Assembly (NCBI GenBank): GCA_902805805.1
Contig: CADCUE010000289.1
Coordinates: 1-22,017, forward strand
Reading direction: 5' to 3'
From: an uncultured Frankineae bacterium
Lineage (GTDB): Bacteria > Actinomycetota > Actinomycetes > Mycobacteriales > SCTD01
Length of the DNA stretch: 22,017 nt
The first letter of the stretch is position 1; every line of letters begins with the position of its first letter. Both the position numbers and the translations under genes were made by a program. The notes beneath the pieces are model-generated. The model was not told the DNA's origin. It did not search any database and saw only the letters and a list, made by a program, of their open reading frames with translations. Positions 1 through 7,628 of this stretch are shown here, one piece after another.

Positions 1-14
1 TCACGGTTCCGTGA
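1..14. repeat. Short perfect inverted repeat
   Basis: Six-base arms TCACGG and CCGTGA flank a two-base centre. It lies beyond the tRNA terminator at the window edge. It could be part of a terminator or operator of a gene outside the window; nothing more can be said. Confidence 0.3.
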
Positions 15-42
15 GCAGCCTGTGCACATCCGGGCAACGCAA

Positions 43-70
43 AGGACCCGCCACCTCGGTGACGGGCCCT
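43..70 (-). terminator. Hairpin terminator of the tRNA-fMet gene
   Basis: Read on the minus strand, the arms GGGCCCGTCACC and GGTGGCGGGTCC pair almost completely, with G-U wobbles, around a short loop. A short T run (CCTTT) follows. It begins 16 bases after the encoded CCA end of the tRNA, as expected for an intrinsic terminator of a monocistronic tRNA gene. Confidence 0.65.
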
Positions 71-86
71 CTGACCTGGTACTTCG

Positions 87-163
87 TGGTAGCGGGGGCA
101 GGATTTGAACCTGCGACCTCTGGGTTATGAGCCCAGCGAGCTACCGAGCTGCTCCACCCCGCG
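87..163 (-). tRNA. Initiator tRNA-fMet (CAT anticodon)
   Basis: A 77-nt cloverleaf with an encoded 3' CCA. The anticodon loop reads CTCATAA (anticodon CAT). Three consecutive G-C pairs (GGG/CCC) close the anticodon stem, and the first acceptor position cannot pair (C1 opposite U72). Both are hallmarks of the bacterial initiator tRNA, needed for formylation, IF2 recognition and P-site entry, and they rule out elongator Met or Ile-CAT. The T arm reads GCAGG-TTCAAAT-CCTGC. It stands alone, with a promoter just upstream and a hairpin terminator downstream. Confidence 0.96.
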
Positions 164-177
164 TTGCTGTGTCGCCA

Positions 178-207
178 AGACTAGATGACCCACGGTGCCC
201 GGTGCAA
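178..207 (-). promoter_or_regulatory. Predicted promoter of tRNA-fMet
   Basis: On the minus strand, TTGCAC (207-202) and TAGTCT (183-178) are separated by 18 bases, a good match to the actinobacterial housekeeping -35/-10 pattern. The predicted transcription start is about 8 bases before the tRNA 5' end. The element lies in the region that the longest version of the HNH gene would occupy, which favours a later start for that gene. Confidence 0.55.
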
Positions 208-266
208 ACGCCGCGAGCGGTCTCCCGGCTTGCCGGCCCCCGCGGCGCCAGCGAGCATGGACAGCG

Positions 267-659
267 ATGTCGATGCCCCGCCAGCCCGGACGCGCCGCCC
301 GCCTGCAGGCGGCCCTCGACCGGGACGGCGCGACCTGCATCTGGTGCGGCCGGCAGCTCAGCACCCGAGTGCCGGCGACGACCGAGCACGTGGTGCCCCG
401 GGTCAAGGGGGGCCCGTCCTGGGCGGAGAACGAAGTGGCCGCCTGCCGCCGGTGCAATTCCCAGCGCGGGCACCTCGGACCGGTCGACTGGTACGAGGAG
501 TGCGCCCGCCGGGGCTGGCAGCCGGACGGGCCGCGGCTGTCGGCTGCCCTGAGCGCGCTGGCCGACGCCATCGAGCAGCGCGGCGGCCAGCGCCGGGCCC
601 GGCCCTACCTCGGAGCGCAGCTGCGGCGCCTCGAGCGCCGCGGCCACCTCGCTCCCTGA
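267..659 (+). CDS. HNH endonuclease family protein
   Basis: A small HNH nuclease-fold protein of about 130 aa. Visible motifs are a first zinc knuckle CIWCG, the core TTEHVVPRVKGGPSW (the EHVVP segment carries the putative general-base His of the beta-beta-alpha metal site), then ENEVAACRRCNSQRGH with the second Cys pair. The 'ENxxxACxxCNxxRG' ending is typical of McrA-type HNH proteins. The target is unknown; stand-alone actinobacterial copies are not tied to a restriction system here. The start is uncertain: in-frame ATG codons at 267 and 273 both come shortly before the conserved part. A GTG at 195 would lie within the divergent tRNA promoter and add a low-quality Arg/Pro stretch, so it is less likely. 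It is convergent with the UPF0182 gene, 24 bases away. Confidence 0.8.
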   Translation: MSMPRQPGRAARLQAALDRDGATCIWCGRQLSTRVPATTEHVVPRVKGGPSWAENEVAACRRCNSQRGHLGPVDWYEECARRGWQPDGPRLSAALSALADAIEQRGGQRRARPYLGAQLRRLERRGHLAP

Positions 660-678
660 CCGTCCCGCACGAGGACGG
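660..678. terminator. Weak hairpin in a convergent gap
   Basis: CCGTCC and GGACGG pair around a seven-base loop in the 24-base gap between the convergent HNH and UPF0182 genes. There is no T run; it may act as a bidirectional terminator. Confidence 0.3.
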
Positions 679-683
679 GCCGG

Positions 684-3677
684 TCAGCCGGCGGGGGACG
701 GTGCGGGCGTCGCACCGCCCGTGGCCGCCAGCCGGTCGAGGGCCACCCGCAGACGCTCCTGCGCCTGCCCGTACGCCGCGAAGTCGTTGTTCCGCAGCGC
801 GGCCTGCCCTGCCTCGAACGCAGCCGTGGCCTCGGCGATCAGCGACGCGACGTCACCGGCCGGCGGCGCACCCGTCGGCCCGGGCGTCGGCGTAGCGGTG
901 CCGCCCGGCTCGTCCGGGGGCGGGGGCGGTGTGGTGTCCGGCTCGGCCGGCGCCTGGGCGCCGAACAGGTCGGCCAGCGAGCGGGCGAGCGTCGTGTCGG
1001 CGGCCACCTCGTTGCCGTAGCTCACGAGCACGCGCTGCAGCGTGGGGAAGCTCTCGCCGCCCTGGGCCCGCACGTACACCGGCTGCACGTAGAGCAGCCC
1101 CTGCCCCGCAGGCAGGGTGAGCAAGTTGCCGAAGGTCACCTCCGCGCGGTTCTGCCGGAACGGGAACAGCGACTCCGCGACGACCTGCTCGGACACGAAC
1201 TGGTTCGCTACCTGGCCCGGACCGTTCGGCGGGTCCTGCCGCGGGAACTGCAGCACGCGGATCGTGCCGTAGTCCTCGGGATCGGAGGAGACCGATGCGA
1301 AGGCGGCCAGGTTCGGCCGGTTCAGGCCGTTGAACGAGGTCGACAGGCGGAAGCTGCGCGCGTCCTGGCCGGGGAACTGCAGCAGCGAGTAGAACGGCGG
1401 CTGGGACGGCCCGTCGGCGACGGCGTCCACGACCGACTGCCCCTGAGCCGCCTGCGGCTGGGCGTTGCCGACTGCGGCGGCGTTGGCGTCGTTGAGCGCG
1501 TCGGCCGGGTCGGCCGGGACCTCCCAGAAGTCCTCCCGGGTGTAGAACTCGTCGGCCGCCGTCACGTGGTAGCGCGTGAGCAGCTCGCGCTGCACCTTGA
1601 ACAGGTCCTCCGGGTAGCGCAGGTGGGCGCGCAGCTCGTCGCTGATCTCGCTCTCCGGGCGGACCAGGTCCCCGCCGAAGGCCTTGTTCCACGACCGCAG
1701 GACCGGGTCGGGGTCGCCGAACTCGTACAGCGTGACGGTCCCGTCGTAGGCGTCGACGGTGGCCTTGACCGAGTTGCGCACGTAGTTGACCTGCGCGCGC
1801 AGGGCCACTCCGCTGCCCTGGCTGTCCGCGGTCGCCCGCCCGAAGTTCGTCTTCTGGGAGTACGGGTAGCCGCTGCTGGTCGTGTAGCCGTCGACGATCC
1901 AGACGACCCTGCCGTCGACGGCCGCCGGGTACGGGTCGGTGTCGAGCTCGAGGAAGGGCGCGACCTTCTGCACCCGCTCGCGCGGCTCCCGGATGTACAT
2001 CAGCCGGCTCTCGTCCTTGATGGCATCGGAGAGCAGCAGGTTCGGCTCGCGGTACTTCAGCGCGTACAGCAGCTTGTGGCCGATGCTGGACAGCTGCACG
2101 CCGCCGTCGCCGTCGTAGTTGAAGGTCGCCTGCCGGTCCGCGTCCTCCTCGGCCGCTCCGCCCTCCGGGACCTCCGCCCCGTCGACGCCGCCGATCGGAC
2201 CGTCGATCTCCGGCTGCTCGCTGTTGACGATGGAGTAGCTCGGCGACAGCTCGCCGTAGTAGACGCGCGGCTGCTCCAGGCGGACGGGGCTGTCGGCGGA
2301 GTCGGGGTTGACGAAGCGCGGTCGCCCCTCCTCGTCCACCACGTCGGCGGGCGCCGCGATCAGGCCGTTGCCGTGCGTGTAGGCCAGGCGCTCGTTGATC
2401 CAGCTGCGCTGGTTGCTCGCCAGGTTGCGGATGTCGACCTCGCGGGCAGCCACGACGAAGTCCTGCTGCTCGCCGTCGACCTCGTAGCGGTCGATGTCGA
2501 GCGCGTTGTTCACCCCGAAGTAGAAGGTGCGGCGCTGCAGCTGCTCGAAGGTCGGCGCCAGCTCGTTCGGGTCGAGCAACCGCGCGCTGTCGACCCGCGA
2601 GGCCTCCCTGCGCAGCTGCTCCGGCGTGGCCTCCTGCGACGCCTGGTAGGGCGTCACCTCCGTGTCGGCGATGCCGTACGCCGCCCGGGTCGCCTCGATG
2701 TTGCGCTGGATGAAGGGCTGCTCGCGCTGGTCCTCGTTGGGCTTGACCCGGAACTGCTGGGTGTAGGCCGGGTAGACGCCGCCGATGACGACCGCGCTCA
2801 CGACCAGCAGCGCGAGCGCACCGGCCGGCAGCAGGATGTTGCGCACGACGATGTTGGCGAAGAACAGCAGCGCGCAGATGACCGCGACGCCCATGAGGAT
2901 GTTCTTGGCCGGCAGCACGGCGTTGACGTCGGTGAAGCCCGGTCCGTTGACGTAGCCGCGCTCGGAGAACGCCAAGCCGTAGCGGTCGAGGTAGTAGGCG
3001 AAGGCCTTGAGCAGCACGATCAGCCCCACGAGCACGGACAGGTGGGCCCGGGCAGCGGGGCTGACCTTCTCGCCGACCGTCTGCAGCCGCACGCCGCCGA
3101 ACAGGTAGTGCACGACGGCCGCGGCGATCAGGGACAGCACGACGGCGGTGAGCAGGAAGCCCAGGACGAAGCGCTGGAAGGGGTAGGTGAAGGCGAAGTA
3201 GGACACGTCGCGCCCGAACTGCGCGTCCTCCACGCCGAACGACGTGCCGTTGCGCCACAGCAGCCAGGTCTCCCAACGGGCGGCAGCCGACAGCCCGGCG
3301 AACATGCCGAACACCCCGCTCCCGATGAACAGGATGCTGCGCAGGAACGGCTCGACGGCGACGCGGTAGCGCTCGAGGTTCTGCTGCTCGAGCGACATCG
3401 GGCGGAACGGCGGGCGCACCCGGTAGGCGATGGCGACGTTCGCGCCGATCACCAGCGCCATGAGCAGCCCGAAGCCGACGAACAGCAGCAGCCGCGTCGT
3501 CAGGACGGTCGTGAAGACGCCGGTGTAGTCGATGCTGCGGAACCACAGCAGGTCGGTGATCAGCGACACCACCACGCCGCCGAGCATGAGCACGACGGCC
3601 AGCACCACGAGGACGGGACCGAGCAGTCGGGGGCGGGCTGGCAGGCCCGCCCCGGGGGTGCGGACGGCCACAGCCAC
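684..3677 (-). CDS. UPF0182 family membrane protein
   Basis: A 997-aa protein of the UPF0182 family, which is almost universal in Actinomycetota and has no established function. The first ~310 residues hold about seven hydrophobic segments (near 19-41, 61-84, 112-134, 170-195, 212-232, 258-280 and 284-305). A large, mostly hydrophilic domain follows, probably extracytoplasmic, containing conserved-looking segments such as YTHGNGLIAAP and VWIVDGYTTSSGYPYS. Near the C terminus a Pro/Thr/Gly linker (PPPPPDEPGG) leads to a short helical segment resembling the usual UPF0182 tail. The GTG start at 3677 is chosen because GGAGAGAG lies 5 bases upstream and the length matches the family. The frame stays open for 203 more codons, but that stretch is antisense to the PPA1309 gene and does not look like protein. 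It is divergent from the PPA1309 gene, with 88 bases between them. Confidence 0.95.
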   Translation of the reverse strand: MAVAVRTPGAGLPARPRLLGPVLVVLAVVLMLGGVVVSLITDLLWFRSIDYTGVFTTVLTTRLLLFVGFGLLMALVIGANVAIAYRVRPPFRPMSLEQQNLERYRVAVEPFLRSILFIGSGVFGMFAGLSAAARWETWLLWRNGTSFGVEDAQFGRDVSYFAFTYPFQRFVLGFLLTAVVLSLIAAAVVHYLFGGVRLQTVGEKVSPAARAHLSVLVGLIVLLKAFAYYLDRYGLAFSERGYVNGPGFTDVNAVLPAKNILMGVAVICALLFFANIVVRNILLPAGALALLVVSAVVIGGVYPAYTQQFRVKPNEDQREQPFIQRNIEATRAAYGIADTEVTPYQASQEATPEQLRREASRVDSARLLDPNELAPTFEQLQRRTFYFGVNNALDIDRYEVDGEQQDFVVAAREVDIRNLASNQRSWINERLAYTHGNGLIAAPADVVDEEGRPRFVNPDSADSPVRLEQPRVYYGELSPSYSIVNSEQPEIDGPIGGVDGAEVPEGGAAEEDADRQATFNYDGDGGVQLSSIGHKLLYALKYREPNLLLSDAIKDESRLMYIREPRERVQKVAPFLELDTDPYPAAVDGRVVWIVDGYTTSSGYPYSQKTNFGRATADSQGSGVALRAQVNYVRNSVKATVDAYDGTVTLYEFGDPDPVLRSWNKAFGGDLVRPESEISDELRAHLRYPEDLFKVQRELLTRYHVTAADEFYTREDFWEVPADPADALNDANAAAVGNAQPQAAQGQSVVDAVADGPSQPPFYSLLQFPGQDARSFRLSTSFNGLNRPNLAAFASVSSDPEDYGTIRVLQFPRQDPPNGPGQVANQFVSEQVVAESLFPFRQNRAEVTFGNLLTLPAGQGLLYVQPVYVRAQGGESFPTLQRVLVSYGNEVAADTTLARSLADLFGAQAPAEPDTTPPPPPDEPGGTATPTPGPTGAPPAGDVASLIAEATAAFEAGQAALRNNDFAAYGQAQERLRVALDRLAATGGATPAPSPAG

Positions 3678-3753
3678 CTCAACTCTCTCCGGGGTTACGT
3701 ACGACTCAACCCTTGCACAGGCCGTGTGGTTCCTCCTGCGCGTGACGACCGGC

Positions 3754-3759
3754 GAGACT
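3754..3759 (+). promoter_or_regulatory. Possible -10 element of a leaderless PPA1309 mRNA
   Basis: GAGACT (nANNNT rather than TANNNT) sits exactly 6 bases before the ATG at 3766, and no clear ribosome binding site is present. This is the weak form of a spacing seen at several other genes in this window. Confidence 0.3.
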
Positions 3760-3765
3760 GGTGTC

Positions 3766-4302
3766 ATGAGCCTCCCCGGGGACCCCCTCAGCTCCCCCCT
3801 GCAGTCCGTCGTCGGCGAGGTCGAGGGACACGTGGCCGAGGCGGGCTGGGACCAGCCGCCCCAGCTGTTCGCGCTCGTGCAGACCGAGGAGCTGCTGCGC
3901 GCCGAGCCGCAGCTCGCCTCGACGATGGGCCTCGTGGCGGGCGATCCGGCCTCGCTCACGCCGATCGCCCAGGAGGCACTGGCCGACGGCCCGCTCGACG
4001 AGCAGCTCGCCCGGCTGGTCTTCGGCGAGGAGGTGCTCGGGGTCGTGCTCGCGCACGAGGTGGTCGTCCTCCCCCCCGCGGCCGAGGCGTCGCTCGTCGA
4101 CGCCGAGGACCCGGCGAGCGCGGCGGCCGAGCACCCCGACCGTCGGGACGTGCGCATGGTCGTGGGCGTCACCCGTGGCGGCGGGCAGGCGTGCGTCCTG
4201 CGGCTGCGCGGACTGACCCCGGAGCAGGACGAGCGGGTGACCGGGCCCGACCTCGCACCAGCCCTCGCCGCCGCGCTGCTCGCCACCCTCGACGAGGCAT
4301 GA
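3766..4302 (+). CDS. PPA1309 family protein
   Basis: A 178-aa soluble protein matching the actinobacterial PPA1309 family, whose function is unknown. It is acidic, with recognisable family stretches: an N-terminal helix (LQSVVGEVEGHVAEAGWDQP), QLFALVQTEELLRAEP, QEALADGPLDEQLARLVF, and the C-terminal RDVRMVVGVTRGGGQACVLRLRG. The start is the ATG at 3766; no Shine-Dalgarno sequence is obvious, so a leaderless transcript is likely. In many actinobacteria this family lies between a UPF0182 gene and the PDZ/Lon-like protease, as here, which suggests a linked but undefined envelope-related role. Its TGA stop is directly followed by the stop of the convergent protease gene, with no intervening base. 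Confidence 0.9.
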   Translation: MSLPGDPLSSPLQSVVGEVEGHVAEAGWDQPPQLFALVQTEELLRAEPQLASTMGLVAGDPASLTPIAQEALADGPLDEQLARLVFGEEVLGVVLAHEVVVLPPAAEASLVDAEDPASAAAEHPDRRDVRMVVGVTRGGGQACVLRLRGLTPEQDERVTGPDLAPALAAALLATLDEA

Positions 4303-5343
4303 TCAGGCGCTGGGGCAGAGCTCCGGCTGCTCGCCCTTCCGCAGCGCCTCGAGCCCGGCCAGCGCCTGGCTCAACGACCCCACTTCCACCAGCGGCAGCC
4401 CGTCCGGAGCGGTGAGCACCGCCTCGGCGCAGTTGCCGGCGGGCACGAGGAAGGCGTCGGCGCCCTTGGCGTGCGCCGCGACGAGCTTCTGCGAGATGCC
4501 GCCGATCGGTCCGACCGTGCCGTGCGTGGTGATCTCGCCCGTCCCGGCGATGAACTTGCCGCCGGTGAGGGACGGCTTGCCGAGCTTGTCGAGGATGCCG
4601 AGCGCGAACATGAGCCCGGCGCTGGGCCCGCCGACGTCCTCGAGGGTGATCTTCACGTCGAACGGCGCGTCGACCGGCTCCTCCTGCGTCACGACGCCGA
4701 TGACCGGCCGCGGCTCGCCGTCGTCCTCGGACGTGCGGGTGCGGATGTCGACGGTCCCGGGGCGGCCGGCGCGCTCGAAGCCGATGCGCACCACGTCGCC
4801 CACCTCGCCGCCGGCGACCGCGGCGCGCAGGTCGGCGGCGTCGCGCAGGGGCCGTCCGTCCACGCTGCGCAGGACGTCCCCCTCGCGCAGCAGCCCCGCC
4901 GACGGGGTCCCGGGCGGCACCTCCTGCACGCTGACCTCCGCGGTGCGCAGGCCCAGCTCGCGCGCCGCCGCCGAGACCGCGCTGTTCTGGGACACCTCCA
5001 TCTGCTGCGAGGTCTCGCGGTCCACGTCCTTCTTGGTCTTCCCGGGCGGGTACACGACCTCGCGCGGGACCACGGCGCGGTTGCGGTCCAACCACCCGCC
5101 CAGCGCCTGCACCAGCGTCAGCTTGGACTGCACGCCCACCGTCGTCAGGTCCAGGCGCCCCTCGGTGGGGAAGGTCCGCCGGCCTTCGATCTCGAGCAGC
5201 GGCGTGCCGTCGAACTCGCCCAGCGTGTTGTACGTGGGACCCGGACCGAGGGCGACGTAGGGCACCCGGGCCTGCACCGCCCCGGCGCTCAGCAGCACGA
5301 CGAGCACGCTCGCCAGCAGCAGGGTCAGGGTGCGCCGGGTCAC
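4303..5343 (-). CDS. PDZ domain Lon-like membrane-anchored serine protease (YlbL-like)
   Basis: A 346-aa protein with an N-terminal signal anchor (residues 6-24), a PDZ domain around 120-200 (PPGTPSAGLLREGDVLRSVDG), and a C-terminal Lon-type (S16) protease domain. The catalytic dyad is visible: Ser241 in DVGGPSAGLMFALGIL and Lys286 in GGISQKLVAAHAKGADAFLVP. TGEITTHGTVGPIGG is also typical of S16. It lacks the Lon ATPase, as in Bacillus YlbL and actinobacterial homologues, so it probably cleaves envelope or membrane substrates without ATP. The GTG start at 5343 has no ribosome binding site but has TACGCT 6 bases upstream, suggesting a leaderless mRNA. The gene converges on PPA1309 with zero spacing. 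Confidence 0.95.
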   Translation of the reverse strand: MTRRTLTLLLASVLVVLLSAGAVQARVPYVALGPGPTYNTLGEFDGTPLLEIEGRRTFPTEGRLDLTTVGVQSKLTLVQALGGWLDRNRAVVPREVVYPPGKTKKDVDRETSQQMEVSQNSAVSAAARELGLRTAEVSVQEVPPGTPSAGLLREGDVLRSVDGRPLRDAADLRAAVAGGEVGDVVRIGFERAGRPGTVDIRTRTSEDDGEPRPVIGVVTQEEPVDAPFDVKITLEDVGGPSAGLMFALGILDKLGKPSLTGGKFIAGTGEITTHGTVGPIGGISQKLVAAHAKGADAFLVPAGNCAEAVLTAPDGLPLVEVGSLSQALAGLEALRKGEQPELCPSA

Positions 5344-5349
5344 CGTTCC

Positions 5350-5355
5350 AGCGTA
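5350..5355 (-). promoter_or_regulatory. Predicted -10 element of leaderless protease mRNA
   Basis: TACGCT on the minus strand matches TANNNT and ends 6 bases before the GTG start at 5343. No Shine-Dalgarno sequence is seen and no good -35 was found. Confidence 0.45.
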
Positions 5356-5359
5356 GGTC

Positions 5360-5557
5360 TCAGGCCGGGGGCTCGCCGTCGGCTGGATCCGGCGGCCGGA
5401 CCGACCCGCCCAGCGCCGCGCGGAAGCGCTCGTACTCCTGCACGGAGTCGGCCGTGTCCTGCGGTCCGCGCCGGCGGGACGTCCACGTCGACCAGGCGAT
5501 GGCCGTCATGGTCGCGAGCGGCACCGGCAGCAGCCACAGCAACCAGTCGGGAGGCAC
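5360..5557 (-). CDS. Small single-pass membrane protein of unknown function
   Basis: A 65-aa protein starting MPPDWLLWLLPVPLATMTAIAW: a very short N terminus, one transmembrane helix at about 5-23, a basic stop-transfer patch (SRRR), and a cytoplasmic tail with YERFRAALG and an acidic proline-rich end. I do not recognise a named family. It lies 16 bases upstream of the PDZ/Lon-like protease on the same strand, so it may act with it or be a substrate (inference from position only). The GTG start at 5557 has no ribosome binding site but carries TACGCT exactly 6 bases upstream. Confidence 0.75.
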   Translation of the reverse strand: MPPDWLLWLLPVPLATMTAIAWSTWTSRRRGPQDTADSVQEYERFRAALGGSVRPPDPADGEPPA

Positions 5558-5563
5558 CGGACG

Positions 5564-5569
5564 AGCGTA
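5564..5569 (-). promoter_or_regulatory. Predicted -10 element of leaderless small membrane protein mRNA
   Basis: TACGCT on the minus strand lies 6 bases before the GTG at 5557, the same hexamer and spacing as at the neighbouring protease gene. Confidence 0.45.
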
Positions 5570-5599
5570 CGGCGCCGACCCACACGGGAGAGGGACCCG

Positions 5600-6034
5600 T
5601 CAGGGCGTGCCGACCCACTCCTGCTCGCCGTCGTCGAACACCTGGCGCTTCCAGACGGGCACCTGCGCCTTGAGGTCGTCGATGAGCCGTCGCGCCGCCT
5701 CGAAGGCCTGGCCCCGGTGCGCCGCCGAGGCCGCGACGACCACGGCGACGTCCCCCACCGCCAGCAGCCCGGTCCGGTGCACGGCAGCCAGCCCGTGGAC
5801 CGGCAGGTCCGCGGCCACCGCCTCGGCCACCGCGTGCAGCGCCCGCACCGCGTCCGGGTGCGCGACGTACTCCAGCTCACGCACCCCGCGCCCGCCGTCG
5901 TGGTCGCGGACCAGTCCGGTGAAGGACACGACCCCGCCGGCGGCCGGGTCCTCCACCGCGGCCAGGACCTCCGCCACGTCGAGCGGCGTGTCACGCAGCG
6001 CGAGCAGCCGCAGAACGGTCGGCGACGTCGTCAT
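5600..6034 (-). CDS. moaE: Molybdopterin synthase catalytic subunit MoaE
   Basis: A 144-aa MoaE. The enzyme transfers sulfur from thiocarboxylated MoaD to precursor Z (cPMP) to form molybdopterin. Family motifs are visible: GGVVSFTGLVRDHDGG near residues 33-48, LEYVAHPDA (54-62), HRTGLLAVGDVAVVVAASAAHRGQAFEA (86-113), and the C-terminal active-site region LKAQVPVWKRQVF with both conserved lysines (Lys122 and Lys129). The length is normal. No moaD or other molybdenum cofactor gene is in the window, so the partner is encoded elsewhere. The ATG start at 6034 has no ribosome binding site, but TACCGT lies 6 bases upstream, consistent with a leaderless mRNA. The gene is divergent from the DUF2342 gene. 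Confidence 0.95.
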   Translation of the reverse strand: MTTSPTVLRLLALRDTPLDVAEVLAAVEDPAAGGVVSFTGLVRDHDGGRGVRELEYVAHPDAVRALHAVAEAVAADLPVHGLAAVHRTGLLAVGDVAVVVAASAAHRGQAFEAARRLIDDLKAQVPVWKRQVFDDGEQEWVGTP

Positions 6035-6040
6035 GCGAGG

Positions 6041-6046
6041 ACGGTA
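6041..6046 (-). promoter_or_regulatory. Predicted -10 element of leaderless moaE mRNA
   Basis: TACCGT on the minus strand lies 6 bases before the moaE ATG at 6034; no Shine-Dalgarno sequence is present. Confidence 0.45.
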
Positions 6047-6143
6047 CGACGCCGTGCCGCGCGGCGACGAGGACGGTCGCGGCGTTCGCGCACGGCTGAC
6101 CCGGCAGCGCCCGCGAGGTCGTCGGAGCAGGACCGTCCCGGCG

Positions 6144-6149
6144 TAGCGT
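6144..6149 (+). promoter_or_regulatory. Predicted -10 element upstream of the mini-ORF and DUF2342 gene
   Basis: TAGCGT lies 7 bases before the ATG at 6157. The mRNA would therefore begin at or very near the mini-ORF start rather than at the DUF2342 start at 6174. No convincing -35 was seen. Confidence 0.45.
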
Positions 6150-6156
6150 GACGGCC

Positions 6157-6177
6157 ATGACGAGCGTGCGCGCATGA
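6157..6177 (+). CDS. Six-codon leader mini-ORF (MTSVRA)
   Basis: ATG-ACG-AGC-GTG-CGC-GCA-TGA. Its stop overlaps the ATG of the DUF2342 metalloprotease gene (ATGA), and a -10-like TAGCGT lies 7 bases before its own ATG. If transcription starts there, ribosomes could load on this leaderless start and re-initiate on the downstream gene. It may be chance; conservation would decide. Confidence 0.3.
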   Translation: MTSVRA

Positions 6178-7586
6178 CCCGGCCACCCTTCGGCTTCGGC
6201 CCCCCCGACCGGCCCGACGAGCCCGGGGACGGGGACGACCCGTTCGGCCTGTCGGCGATGTTCGGCGGTGCCGGCGGGCCGTTCGGCGGAGACATGGGCA
6301 GCGTGTTCGCGCAGATGCAGAAGCTCATGAGCTGGACGGGCGGTCCGGTCAACTGGGACCTCGCCGACGAGGTGGCCACCGGCGCGACGCGGTCCGACGA
6401 CGTCCCCGTCACGGCGGAGCAGAGCAGAGAGGTCGCCGATGCCTGCCGGCTGGCGGACCTGTGGCTCGACGCCGCGACGACGTTGCCGGCCAGCGGCGCG
6501 GACCCCCAGGCCTGGACGCGCACCGGGTGGGTGGCGGCCACCACGCCCGCGTGGAAGGCACTGGTCGACCCGGTCGCCGGCCGGGTCGTCGGTGCCATGG
6601 GCAACGCCCTGGAGCAGGGACTCGGCGGAGCGCTGGGCGGCGGGGGGCTGCCCGAGGGCCTGCCGCCGGAGGTCGCCGGGCTGCTCGGCGGTCTGGGCGG
6701 TGGCGCCGGGCTCGGCCCCCTGCGCGGGGTCATGGACCAGGTCGGGGGCTTCGTGTTCGGCGCCCAGGTCGGCCAGGCGCTGGGTGCGCTGGCCAAGGAG
6801 GTGCTGTCGGCGACGGAGATCGGACTGCCGCTGTCCACGCCCGGCAAGCCGGCGCTGCTGCCGGCCAACCTCGCGGCCTTCAGCGCAGGGCTCGAGGTCC
6901 CCGCCGACCAGGTCCGCCTCTACGTCGCTCTGCGCGAGCTGGCGCACCAGCGGCTGTTCGCGTCGGTCCCGTGGCTGCAGGCGCACCTGTTCGACGCGGT
7001 GGACGCGTACGCGCGCGGCATCGAGGTCGATCCGGGCGCCATCGAGCGGGCCGTCGGCTCCATCGACCCCTCCGACCCCGAGTCGATGCAGCGGGCGATG
7101 GGTGAGGGGCTGTTCGAGATCGAGCCGACCCCGGCGCAGCAGGCGGCGCTGGCACGGCTGGAGACGGCGCTGGCGCTGGTGGAGGGCTGGGTCGACGCGG
7201 TGGTCGACGCGGCCTGCTCCGCGACGCTGCCCTCGGCGGCCGCGCTGCGGGAGACCGTCCGGCGGCGGCGGGCCTCCGGGGGTCCGGCGGAGCAGACCTT
7301 CGCCACGCTCGTCGGCCTGCAGCTGCGTCCCCGGCGGCTGCGGGAGGCGGCGGCGCTGTGGGCGGCAGTGGCCGAGAACGGCGGCGCACAGGCACGGGAT
7401 GCGCTGTGGGCGCACCCCGATCTGCTGCCGTCCGCGCAGGACCTCGACGATCCGGCCGGCTTCGTGGCGCGGACGGCCCCCGGGACCGCCTCCGAGACCG
7501 ACTGGGACGCCGGTCTGCGCGACCTCGACAAGGACCTGGACGGGACGCTGGACGACGACGCCTCGGGTGGTCCCTCCGAGTCGTAG
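6174..7586 (+). CDS. Zinc-dependent metalloprotease, Zincin_2/DUF2342 family
   Basis: A 470-aa protein of the DUF2342 (Zincin_2) family, annotated in actinobacteria as a putative zinc-dependent hydrolase. The N-terminal ~45 residues are Gly/Pro/Asp/Phe-rich and probably disordered (PFGFGPPDRPDEPGDGDDPFG). The core begins near FAQMQKLMSW and includes a Gly-rich loop segment (130-175), the typical FVFGAQVGQALGALAKEVLS, then YVALRELAHQRLF at 250-262 with the putative metal ligands and catalytic pair Glu255-x-x-His258. Next come LFEIEPTPAQQAALARLETALALVEGWVDAVV and LVGLQLRPRRLREAAALW. It ends in an acidic tail. The substrate is unknown. The ATG at 6174 overlaps the stop of a six-codon mini-ORF. 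There is no strong Shine-Dalgarno sequence, so coupling to that ORF is possible. Confidence 0.93.
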   Translation: MTRPPFGFGPPDRPDEPGDGDDPFGLSAMFGGAGGPFGGDMGSVFAQMQKLMSWTGGPVNWDLADEVATGATRSDDVPVTAEQSREVADACRLADLWLDAATTLPASGADPQAWTRTGWVAATTPAWKALVDPVAGRVVGAMGNALEQGLGGALGGGGLPEGLPPEVAGLLGGLGGGAGLGPLRGVMDQVGGFVFGAQVGQALGALAKEVLSATEIGLPLSTPGKPALLPANLAAFSAGLEVPADQVRLYVALRELAHQRLFASVPWLQAHLFDAVDAYARGIEVDPGAIERAVGSIDPSDPESMQRAMGEGLFEIEPTPAQQAALARLETALALVEGWVDAVVDAACSATLPSAAALRETVRRRRASGGPAEQTFATLVGLQLRPRRLREAAALWAAVAENGGAQARDALWAHPDLLPSAQDLDDPAGFVARTAPGTASETDWDAGLRDLDKDLDGTLDDDASGGPSES

Positions 7587-7628
7587 CGCCGCGGCTCCCC
7601 CGCGCCGGAGACGCGACCGGACTTCTTG

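Noticed and set aside
87..163. Elongator tRNA-Met or tRNA-Ile (CAT)
   Set aside because: The unpaired first acceptor position and three G-C pairs at the anticodon stem base mark an initiator tRNA.
195..266. Longer HNH protein starting at GTG 195
   Set aside because: It would lie within the tRNA-fMet promoter and adds low-quality Arg/Pro/Ala sequence before the conserved domain.
3678..4286. N-terminal extension of the UPF0182 protein by 203 codons
   Set aside because: The extension is Ser/Arg-rich, antisense to PPA1309, and a GTG with a good ribosome binding site at 3677 gives the normal family length.
1566..4415. Very long open frame on the plus strand opposite the UPF0182 gene
   Set aside because: It is antisense to a well-supported family protein, is dominated by Val/Asp/Arg/Gln typical of a high-GC shadow frame, and shows no domain.
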